Positions 41,559-48,712 of a stretch of DNA of 64,000 bases are shown piece after piece. The notes beneath the pieces were generated by a model. The model searched no databases. It saw only the letters and a list, made by a program, of their open reading frames with translations, and had not been told where the DNA came from. The stretch spans positions 156,125 through 220,124 of the forward strand of contig NZ_FNJH01000002.1 of assembly GCF_900103225.1 (NCBI RefSeq). The letters are read 5' to 3'. Within the stretch, counting starts at the first letter, position 1, and each line of letters begins with the position of its first letter. The stretch comes from Pseudomonas congelans (GTDB taxonomy: Bacteria; Pseudomonadota; Gammaproteobacteria; Pseudomonadales; Pseudomonadaceae). Made by a program: the position numbers and the translations under genes.

Positions 41559-42992
41559 ATGAATTTTTTGCGTCCTACACTGCTCACCCTCGCCTGCCTG
41601 TTCGCTACACACGGCATGGCGGATGACCTCCCCTCGCTTGGTGACGCCAGCTCCTCGATTGTCTCCCCTGAACAGGAGCACCGTCTGGGCCGTGCGTGGC
41701 TGGGATTGCTGCGCGGTCAGGTGGCACAGCTGTCGGACCCGCAACTCAAGGACTACGTCGAAACTTCGGTCTACAGCCTTGCCGAGACCAGTCAGGTTCA
41801 GGACCGGCGGCTTGAATTCATCCTGATCAACAGCCCGCAACTCAACGCCTTTGCTGCACCCGGCGGCATCATCGGCGTCAACGGCGGCCTGTTTCTCAAT
41901 GCTCAGACCGAGGGTGAGTACGCCTCGGTGCTGGCTCACGAACTGGCCCACTTGTCGCAGCGCCACTTCGCCCGGGGCATCGAGGCCCAGCAACGCATGC
42001 AGGTGCCGGTCATGGCCGCGATGCTGGCGGGCATCGTCATGGCAGCCGCAGGCGCCGGTGACGCCGGTATTGCTGCCATCGCCGGCTCGCAGGCCGCCGC
42101 GATCCAGGAACAACGGCGCTTTTCGCGCCAGAACGAGCAGGAGGCCGACCGCATCGGCATTCTCAATCTGGAGAAAGCCGGTTATGACCCGCGCAACATG
42201 CCGACCATGTTCGAGCGTCTCATGCGTCAGTATCGATTCGACGCCAGGCCTCCGGAGTTTCTGCTGACTCACCCGGTCAGCGAATCGCGGATCGCCGACA
42301 CACGCAACCGTGCCGAACAGGCCAAACCGGGCGGCAAGGAAGACAGCCTGCTGTATCAACTGATGCGCGCCCGCGTGGCACTGATCTACGAAGAAACGCC
42401 TGGCATCGCCGCCAAGCGCTTCCGTGCGCAACTGGTTGAAAACCCGAAATCCGATCCGGCTCGCTATGGCCTGGCCATCGCGCAGATCAAGGGCGGCCAG
42501 TTGAACGAGGCCAGGGAAACCCTCAAGCCATTGCTCGAAAAAGCGCCGAACGACATCACCTACAACCTGACGCAGATCGACCTGGACATCACCAATAACC
42601 GGCTGGCCGATGCGCAGCAGCGTGTTGATCGCATGCTGACGCTGTACCCCGGCAATTATCCGCTCAATGACGTGCGTATCGACGTGCTGCTCAAGCAGAA
42701 CCGCACGGCCGAGGCTGAAAAAAGCCTTGAAGCACTGCTCAAGACCCGCCCGGATGATCCGGACATCTGGTACGTCGTGGCGGAAACCCGGGGCCTGAAC
42801 GGCAATACGATCGGCCTGCATCAGGCGCGCGCCGAGTACTTTGCGCTGGTCGGTGATTTCCGTCAGGCGATCCAGCAGCTGGACTTCGCCAAACGCCGTG
42901 CGGCCAATAATTTTCAGCTGGCGTCACGTATCGACGCGCGACAAAAGGATCTGATCGAGCAGGAGCGGATGGTCAAGGACATGATGAACTGA
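41559..42992 (+). CDS. bepA: M48 metalloprotease with TPR domain, BepA-like
   Basis: A 477-aa periplasmic protein with a signal peptide (MNFLRPTLLTLACLFATHGMA). The zinc motif HELAHLSQRH is at about residues 127-136, and the third ligand lies in NEQEADRIGI. From about residue 290 there are TPR-like repeats. BepA degrades or helps assemble LptD and other outer membrane proteins. It ends at a shared terminator with nadA. Confidence 0.92.
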   Translation: MNFLRPTLLTLACLFATHGMADDLPSLGDASSSIVSPEQEHRLGRAWLGLLRGQVAQLSDPQLKDYVETSVYSLAETSQVQDRRLEFILINSPQLNAFAAPGGIIGVNGGLFLNAQTEGEYASVLAHELAHLSQRHFARGIEAQQRMQVPVMAAMLAGIVMAAAGAGDAGIAAIAGSQAAAIQEQRRFSRQNEQEADRIGILNLEKAGYDPRNMPTMFERLMRQYRFDARPPEFLLTHPVSESRIADTRNRAEQAKPGGKEDSLLYQLMRARVALIYEETPGIAAKRFRAQLVENPKSDPARYGLAIAQIKGGQLNEARETLKPLLEKAPNDITYNLTQIDLDITNNRLADAQQRVDRMLTLYPGNYPLNDVRIDVLLKQNRTAEAEKSLEALLKTRPDDPDIWYVVAETRGLNGNTIGLHQARAEYFALVGDFRQAIQQLDFAKRRAANNFQLASRIDARQKDLIEQERMVKDMMN

Positions 42993-43031
42993 TCGTCCGG
43001 CGTCGCAAGGCGCCCGATTCAGCCACGAATG

Positions 43032-43060
43032 AAAAGCCCGACACTTCAGTCGGGCTTTTT
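43032..43060. terminator. Bidirectional terminator between bepA and nadA
   Basis: AAAGCCCGAC-ACTTCA-GTCGGGCTTT is flanked by A and T runs, so it can stop transcription from both convergent genes. Confidence 0.9.
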
Positions 43061-43071
43061 CATCACAGCGG

Positions 43072-44130
43072 TCAGGCGTTGCCTGCCTGTCTCAAGCGCG
43101 CTGCCTGAGTGAAGTCCAGCATGCGCTGCAATGGGCGCACGGCATTGGGGATCAGCGCCGGGTCGACGAATATCTCGTTACTGCCCTCACGCAGGCACTG
43201 CAAGGTGCGCTCAAGCGTATTCATCGCCATCCACGGGCAATGTGCACAGCTCCGGCACGCCGCGCCGTTACCGGCCGTAGGCGCCTCGATGAAGATCTTG
43301 TCCGGGCACAGCTGCTGCATCTTGTAGAAGATGCCCCGGTCAGTGGCCACGATGAACGTCTTGTTGGGCAAGCGTTGCGCTGCGGCAATCATCTGGCTGG
43401 TGGAGCCGACCACGTCAGCCAGCTCGATGACCGCTTCCGGCGATTCCGGGTGGACCAGAATCGCAGCCTCGGGGTACAGGGCTTTCATGTCTTCGAGCTG
43501 CTTGGATTTGAACTCTTCGTGGACGATGCAGGCACCGTCCCACAACAGCATGTCGGCACCGGTTTCGCGCTGAATGTAGCGGCCCAGGTGCTTGTCTGGC
43601 GCCCAGATGATTTTCTCGCCGTTGTCCATCAGGCTCTCGACGATTTCCAGCGCGCAGCCAGAGGTCACCACCCAGTCCGCACGGGCTTTGACGGCTGCCG
43701 AGGTATTGGCATACACCACCACGGTACGCTCCGGGTGCTGGTCGCAAAAAGCGGAAAACTCGTCGACCGGGCAACCCACATCGAGCGAGCAGGTGGCTTC
43801 GAGCGTCGGCATGAACACGCGTTTTTCAGGGTTGAGGATCTTCGCGGTTTCACCCATGAAACGGACACCCGCCACCAGCACAGTGCTGGCCGCGTGGTTA
43901 TTGCTGAAGCGCGCCATTTCCAGAGAATCGGCCACGCAGCCACCGGTTTCCTCGGCCAGGGCCTGGATAACCGGATCACAGTAATAGTGAGCGACCAGCA
44001 CGGCGTCCTGCTTCTTGAGTTGCGCAGCGATGTCGGCACGGTAACGCGCCTGCTCTGCCGGGCTCAACGTCCTGGGCTGTTTGGCATCGAGATGCGCCTG
44101 CACCAGGAAACGTTCGGAGATCTGTGTCAT
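43072..44130 (-). CDS. nadA: Quinolinate synthase
   Basis: The ATG at 44130 ([20 protein letters not shown]) gives 352 aa, the normal length. It condenses iminoaspartate with dihydroxyacetone phosphate on an Fe-S cluster in NAD synthesis. [19 protein letters not shown], the [10 protein letters not shown] stretch and the cluster cysteines ([18 protein letters not shown] region) are present. A terminator-like hairpin lies 63-83 nt upstream of the start, suggesting leader control. Confidence 0.96.
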   Translation of the reverse strand: MTQISERFLVQAHLDAKQPRTLSPAEQARYRADIAAQLKKQDAVLVAHYYCDPVIQALAEETGGCVADSLEMARFSNNHAASTVLVAGVRFMGETAKILNPEKRVFMPTLEATCSLDVGCPVDEFSAFCDQHPERTVVVYANTSAAVKARADWVVTSGCALEIVESLMDNGEKIIWAPDKHLGRYIQRETGADMLLWDGACIVHEEFKSKQLEDMKALYPEAAILVHPESPEAVIELADVVGSTSQMIAAAQRLPNKTFIVATDRGIFYKMQQLCPDKIFIEAPTAGNGAACRSCAHCPWMAMNTLERTLQCLREGSNEIFVDPALIPNAVRPLQRMLDFTQAARLRQAGNA

Positions 44131-44192
44131 GTTCACGGGACCTGAAAGCGCCAGTGCGCGAAAGGCAAGTTTACACCCGAAATACAGGCAAT

Positions 44193-44213
44193 AAAAAAAG
44201 CCTGACAGAGGCT
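44193..44213 (-). terminator. Terminator-like hairpin in the nadA leader
   Basis: On the minus strand AGCCT-CTGTC-AGGCT is followed by seven T, about 63 nt before the nadA ATG. No minus-strand gene ends here. A possible -10 TAGAAT (44283-44288) lies about 70 nt further upstream, with a poor -35. It could be an attenuator or the end of a small RNA. Confidence 0.55.
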
Positions 44214-44455
44214 GCGCCATCTGCAACCAAGGCTTATGGCTGATACCCGGTGGATATCGGCCAGACTTCTGAAGGCGCGCCGATTCTAGCGCCAAAAAAC
44301 TGATTTAACAGCTGTTTCTGGCTCAGCAGACACCGATGAGAAGCATTCTTGAAAACCGCTTGATAACGCATTCATTCCGACCAGCCCGCCAATGAAACGA
44401 CACACGTTGTGCCCTGTCACAACCTTCAGCCCCCCTTTGTGAAGGAGAAAATGAC
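44214..44455. promoter_or_regulatory. Divergent region between nadA and the dehydrogenase gene
   Basis: No gene fits here. It holds the presumed nadA promoter and leader on the minus strand. On the plus strand AAGGAG lies just before the dehydrogenase ATG. No other repeat or structure stands out. Confidence 0.4.
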
Positions 44456-45310
44456 ATGGCAAGCGAATCGACCAATACCCCGGTTTGGCTCATCACCGGC
44501 TGCTCCACCGGCTTCGGCCGCGAACTGGCCAAACTCGTCATCGCTCGCGGCTGGCGCCTCGTCGCAACGGCCAGGGACAAGTCGCGAGTAGCAGACCTGG
44601 CCGAGGGCGCAGAAGGCCAGGTGCTGGCTGTCGACCTCGACGTCGGCAAGGCGGACCAGATACACGCCGCGGTGGCCGCCGCAAAGAAGCAGTTCGGCAG
44701 AATCGACGTACTGGTCAACAACGCAGGCTACGGTTATCAGAGCTCGATCGAAGAAGGCGAGGATGCTGAAATACGTGCCCAGTTCGACGCCAACGTGTTT
44801 GGCCTGTTCGCCATTACCCGCGCGGTGCTGCCGATCATGCGTGAGCAACGCAGCGGTCACATCATCAATATCACCTCGGTCGCCGGCCTGATCGGCTTTC
44901 CGGGATCGGGCTACTACGCAGCCTCCAAGCACGCCGTCGAAGGTTTTTCCGACGCGCTGCTCGCGGAGGTCAAACCATTGGGGATTTCCGTCACGTGCGT
45001 AGAGCCGGGGCCGTTTCGTACCGACTGGGCGGGACGCTCGTTGCGCCAGACGCCATCGCGTATCGACGACTACAAGGACACCGCCGCCAAGCGTCTGGAG
45101 TCGACCAGGCAATCGAACGGAAATCAGGCCGGAGACCCGGTACGTGCCGCAGAGGCCATGATCGCATTGACACAAAAACCCGATGCGCCGCGTCATCTTG
45201 TATTGGGCAGCTGGGGATATGACGCCGTAGTGGCTGATCGTCAGGCACGCTTGAAGCAGATCGAGCAGGTTCGCGACATCAGCACCGGAGCAGACTTTCC
45301 GAAAGAGTGA
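44456..45310 (+). CDS. Short-chain dehydrogenase/reductase
   Basis: A 284-aa classical SDR. The cofactor motif is TGCSTGFG at residues about 14-21, NNAGYGYQ near 87, the catalytic serine in NITSVAG near 140, and YAASK near 153-157. The acceptor pattern near residue 45 does not allow a firm NAD/NADP call. The substrate is unknown. It stands alone, with no clear partner genes. Confidence 0.9.
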   Translation: MASESTNTPVWLITGCSTGFGRELAKLVIARGWRLVATARDKSRVADLAEGAEGQVLAVDLDVGKADQIHAAVAAAKKQFGRIDVLVNNAGYGYQSSIEEGEDAEIRAQFDANVFGLFAITRAVLPIMREQRSGHIINITSVAGLIGFPGSGYYAASKHAVEGFSDALLAEVKPLGISVTCVEPGPFRTDWAGRSLRQTPSRIDDYKDTAAKRLESTRQSNGNQAGDPVRAAEAMIALTQKPDAPRHLVLGSWGYDAVVADRQARLKQIEQVRDISTGADFPKE

Positions 45311-45387
45311 GGTGCACTCGGCACCGTAAGATGATCGTACCGGCGCACGACAACGCTATGGCCGGGCCTCAAGGACCAAGGAATTAC

Positions 45388-45415
45388 GGAACCAGATTTG
45401 AGCCTCGGCCACTCA
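45388..45415 (+). promoter_or_regulatory. Hrp box (HrpL-dependent promoter)
   Basis: GGAACC at 45388-45393, a 15-bp spacer, and CCACTCA at 45409-45415 match the consensus GGAACC-N15/16-CCACNNA with no mismatch. It lies 37 bp before the effector gene's ATG and on the same strand. This is a strong sign that the gene is switched on by the HrpL sigma factor in plants. Confidence 0.9.
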
Positions 45416-45451
45416 GCCTAAAGATTTTTCCAGATTTTTAGGAGGCACTAC

Positions 45452-46564
45452 ATGCAGGTCAATCGCCCATCGGCTTTTGTTGATACGCACCCAGCCCAGG
45501 TAAATGCGGCGCAATCTGCGTCAGCCTCAAGCAGCGTAGGGGCAGCAGCGCCGTCGCGAGTCAATCTGAAAAGCCGTGTAACGCCTCGTACCGAGAATTA
45601 TCTTCAGCGCCTGAGAGCGCATGGGACTTCCACGCAACGACTACTCGCCAGTTCGGCCTGCGATGCACTGGCAAAGGATCTCTTCATTCCCAATCCAGCT
45701 CGGGAAAAGCCTGTCGTTCAGTTCGGCGTCAGTGCGATTCTGGATGAGAAGAAAGGTCTGTTACTGGCCAACTTCATGCCTCATGACGACAAACTTGAAC
45801 TTGAGGCGCTCGCGTTTCGAGCAGAGCGGTACTTCGAAACCGAAGCTGGCAGTATCACAAAGGTTATTTTGGAGCACGCCCGTGAATTGTCCGAAGTAAA
45901 AGCTGAAGAGCCTTCTTCTCTCCCATCTGCTACTGCAAGTCTACCGGAGCTGAAGCAGCGATCACAGGGCGATATTGCTGAAGAACAGAAGGCGTTGAAG
46001 AGAGACGTTGAACGCTTCGACAAGCAGAGTATGCAGCGCAAGATGGCAAGCAAGCTTGCTGATATGCGCGTCAATGATGGTCGCTCCAATAGCCGCATGA
46101 CCGCACTACCCGTCGCCCATGTAACAATCGCAGGCGCGAGACTGCGCAAGCTGGCGACAGCGCCTTTTCAAAAGGTGTCGGACAAACAATCACAGCCACC
46201 ATCGGCATCTGTACCTGCCACCACGCTTAGTACTCCGCGTGGTCTGCAATACGAATTCAGCAAGCAAGAGTTCGCAGATTTTCATGAGGAACACTGGCTC
46301 CCGGCTGAGGATGCACGTAGCGCAGGCCCGTCGGAAACGAGCAGTCTCTCTTCGTCAGAGGAAAATACACACGATGCTGATTTCGCTCCCCGACCGGATC
46401 GGAGAAATGGACAGTTTATGAGTGACAACATAAGAGCGCAGCTGGAAAGAAGTCTGGACCAGAATGTGCAGACCTCTGCCTCCCGCCGAGAGGGGCGAGT
46501 CTTTGATGAGGATCTTTTACAACAGTTATCCCAACGTATTGAGCGTGACCAGTCGCCTACTTGA
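45452..46564 (+). CDS. Candidate type III effector of unrecognised family
   Basis: A 370-aa soluble protein with AGGAGG six bases before its ATG and a perfect Hrp box upstream. The first 50 residues are rich in Ser, Ala, Gln and Val and poor in acidic residues, with an aliphatic residue at position 3, as in many Pseudomonas effectors; one Asp at position 11 is atypical. The middle (about 90-135) is a mixed fold (VVQFGVSAILDEKKGLLLA); from about 165 it is charged and helical. The C-terminus is serine- and charge-rich. I do not recognise a catalytic motif or a Hop family. It has no chaperone gene nearby. Confidence 0.8.
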   Translation: MQVNRPSAFVDTHPAQVNAAQSASASSSVGAAAPSRVNLKSRVTPRTENYLQRLRAHGTSTQRLLASSACDALAKDLFIPNPAREKPVVQFGVSAILDEKKGLLLANFMPHDDKLELEALAFRAERYFETEAGSITKVILEHARELSEVKAEEPSSLPSATASLPELKQRSQGDIAEEQKALKRDVERFDKQSMQRKMASKLADMRVNDGRSNSRMTALPVAHVTIAGARLRKLATAPFQKVSDKQSQPPSASVPATTLSTPRGLQYEFSKQEFADFHEEHWLPAEDARSAGPSETSSLSSSEENTHDADFAPRPDRRNGQFMSDNIRAQLERSLDQNVQTSASRREGRVFDEDLLQQLSQRIERDQSPT

Positions 46565-46670
46565 AACTCTGTACTGCAGTGCCTCTTGTGTGACCTGGGA
46601 GTCGGCATGGTGGATCGTGCGGGATTCGATCCTATGGCCAATGGCCTAAAAGCCTGTCGACGCCACCGCC

Positions 46671-47252
46671 TCAATCATGCGTTGCCCTGGTTCGGCGGCG
46701 CACATACCGTACCAGCGCCGCAAGGGTCACCAGTGCTACCACCGCAAGGAAGATCGGCAGGCGATACGGCTTCAGGTCACCAAGTAAATGCTGTAATGCC
46801 TCTCCGGCCCAATAGCCGGCGCAGACGAACAGGGTCGCCCAGACTGCCGCACTCAGGACATTGATCAGCGCGAAACGCCAGGGCGACAGGCCACTTGCAC
46901 CTATCACCATGGGCCCCACAAGGCGCATGCCGTAGAGAAAGCGAACAGCGAATACAGAGGTCGTGGGGTAACGCTGGATAAGACCCTCGACCCGCTTGAT
47001 AGCAGACTGGTGACGCTTGAGTTTAGGCAGCAGGCGCTCCCCGGAATAACGTCCGGTCCAGAACAGCAACTGATCGCCGAGCATACCGCCCAACGTGGCC
47101 AAGCCGATCACTTGCAGCAATTGCAGATTGCCTTGGTGCGCAGCCATGCCGCCGAGGATCAACACTGTTTCGCCTTCCAGCAGGCAGCCCAGAAAAATCA
47201 CCCAATAGCCGTAGGCGGCGATCAGCGCGTTGAGGTCTAGATGTTCGAACAT
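46671..47252 (-). CDS. DedA family membrane protein
   Basis: A 193-aa protein with four or five hydrophobic segments and the DedA motifs: EGETVLILGGMAAHQG near residue 27, LGDQLLFWTGRYSGERLL near 60, and RFLYGMRLVGPMVIGASG near 105. DedA proteins keep the membrane potential or flip lipid carriers; at least one handles undecaprenyl phosphate. It is convergent with the effector gene, with about 100 bp between. Confidence 0.93.
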   Translation of the reverse strand: MFEHLDLNALIAAYGYWVIFLGCLLEGETVLILGGMAAHQGNLQLLQVIGLATLGGMLGDQLLFWTGRYSGERLLPKLKRHQSAIKRVEGLIQRYPTTSVFAVRFLYGMRLVGPMVIGASGLSPWRFALINVLSAAVWATLFVCAGYWAGEALQHLLGDLKPYRLPIFLAVVALVTLAALVRYVRRRTRATHD

Positions 47253-47306
47253 GGTCTTTCCTGTACGTCTGACATCACTTGAATCCAGGCTGAAATGCCA
47301 GCTTCG

Positions 47307-47573
47307 TCACTTTCTTCCCACCAAATAGCGTACGCCATGTTCACCAAAGACTTCCGAGTGGGGTTCGTTGCATTCCAGATGAAAAATATCTCCAGTGCTA
47401 TAGGTGAAATCACCACCGGATTTATGGATCACCAGACTACCGTGCAGAACCAGCGCCATCGCCTCGAAGTTGTGGGCATGCGAGTCCAGCGTACCCAACG
47501 CTTCGCGCTCAACCTCAACGACGGTGCCGAATCCTTCGACAGCAAGCAGTTGCAAAAAAGCCTCTTTTTCCAT
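47307..47573 (-). CDS. Small cupin-domain protein
   Basis: The ATG at 47573 (MEKEAFLQLLAVEG) gives 88 aa. The cupin motif reads LDSHAHNFEAMALVLHGSLVI, and motif 2 is GDIFHLECNEPHSEVFGE. The metal ligands His-His-Glu-His appear in place. The substrate is unknown. It lies about 55 bp upstream of the DedA gene on the same strand. Confidence 0.88.
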   Translation of the reverse strand: MEKEAFLQLLAVEGFGTVVEVEREALGTLDSHAHNFEAMALVLHGSLVIHKSGGDFTYSTGDIFHLECNEPHSEVFGEHGVRYLVGRK

Positions 47574-47593
47574 TTCTACTTTTCCTGAATCTT

Positions 47594-47905
47594 TTGAATG
47601 GGGTGGTGAACCGAATCGACGCTCGGAATCACAGCACCGGGACCACCCATCACAACAATGAATACAGCCTCGCAAAACTCAAAGACGCCGAGGCTATAGA
47701 TCAGCCCGAGGGCGCAACATTCAATAAGTTTGCCAGCCCTTCCGGGCATGGCTGCGAACAGAGCGATCTCTATCAGGACGGACTCGGGTGCCTGCAGGCT
47801 GTTGACGAGCACAACGAGGCATTGGGACGCTCAGAGAGAGCAGTAGAAGCACACAGGCGCTCAGGTGGCCAATGTGAAGGCGTTACTTGACTTGATAGTA
47901 CGAGG
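47594..47905 (+). pseudogene. Decayed antibiotic-biosynthesis-monooxygenase-like fragment
   Basis: In one plus frame the segment reads SLAKLK ... GCEQSDLYQD ... VDEHNEALGRSERAVEAHRRSG, and in the next frame it continues VANVKALLDLIV. These pieces, in order, resemble a small monooxygenase (ABM/YgiN type): A.L.A.PG, GC.QYDL..D, HWES..AL.AH, and V..L..L. The change of frame near 47860 and weak start suggest a broken gene. The similarity is by eye only and could be chance. Confidence 0.4.
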
Positions 47906-48650
47906 TAAACACGCTTGCATTCGAACGGGTTTCCGGCAGCACGTACACCACGCCATTGGTGCCGCTGAAAGCCGGGCTGACATGGCTGAGGTAAAAGTCC
48001 GCCGGTATGTTGATGCAGCCGTAAGAGATGCGTTTGTCCTGAAGACGGGACGACGCCAGACGCTCGGCCCGGTGCTCTTTCGGGTTGCTGGTCACCACCG
48101 GGTGCATTGCGATAGCGTTTTGATAATCCACCCAGAGAATTTCTTCACCCTTCAGATTGGGGGCCAGTGACGCCACAAAGCGCCCTGCCGGGGTGGTGCG
48201 TTCATGGGGGAGAATGCTGGATAACTTACGTTGCCCGATGCCCGGCACAGAGTCATCGCCAACGGCCAGCCCCAACAGCGCCGAGGCCGAGCCACCCAGC
48301 CGACCAAGGGCATCGAACACCAGCACCCGGGCCTGCATTTTGTCGATGATGATGAACGGCATACCCTGATTGTCACCCGAGTCCACAACCCAGTTGGCGG
48401 TATCGCGCGCCTGCGGCGACACTTCAGTGTTCCTGAAGTCTGCCCGCCGGGACGAAGCGCCCGACTGGCTTGCCGGTGCAGAAACAGTGTTGGCGGGAAC
48501 CCCTGCAGCCAGCGCCGGCAAGTGAAAAGTACACGCAACGATCAAAAGCCCCAGGCTGGCGAGGTTCGATGCCGCCCGTGCCGTCTTCGGTGCGCGGTCA
48601 GGTCTGGCCCTGGACAAAAGGTTCAAGGCATTACTCCTTTCAGGACTCAT
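47883..48650 (-). CDS. L,D-transpeptidase family protein (YkuD domain)
   Basis: A 255-aa protein with an N-terminal hydrophobic export segment (LASLGLLIVACTFHLPALA). The catalytic motif HPVVTSNPKEHR ... RISYGCINIP has the His and nucleophile Cys of YkuD enzymes. These enzymes make 3-3 peptidoglycan cross-links or attach proteins to it. It is the third gene of the tpsB-tpsA cluster (62 bp after tpsA), which suggests a link between the secreted protein and the cell wall. Confidence 0.85.
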   Translation of the reverse strand: MSPERSNALNLLSRARPDRAPKTARAASNLASLGLLIVACTFHLPALAAGVPANTVSAPASQSGASSRRADFRNTEVSPQARDTANWVVDSGDNQGMPFIIIDKMQARVLVFDALGRLGGSASALLGLAVGDDSVPGIGQRKLSSILPHERTTPAGRFVASLAPNLKGEEILWVDYQNAIAMHPVVTSNPKEHRAERLASSRLQDKRISYGCINIPADFYLSHVSPAFSGTNGVVYVLPETRSNASVFTSYYQVK

Positions 48651-48712
48651 GACAGGCCGGCCCGGCCGGGAGCCAGCACCTTGGTGCTGACAACCCGTCG
48701 CGGCGCCGGGAT

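Noticed and set aside
41403..42821. 472-codon minus-strand frame
   Set aside because: It is antisense to bepA, whose signal peptide, HELAH motif and TPRs are clear.
47576..47812. Hydrophobic 78-codon minus-strand frame between the cupin and L,D-transpeptidase genes
   Set aside because: It has no ribosome binding site and no membrane protein pattern, and it overlaps a plus-strand stretch with monooxygenase-like pieces.
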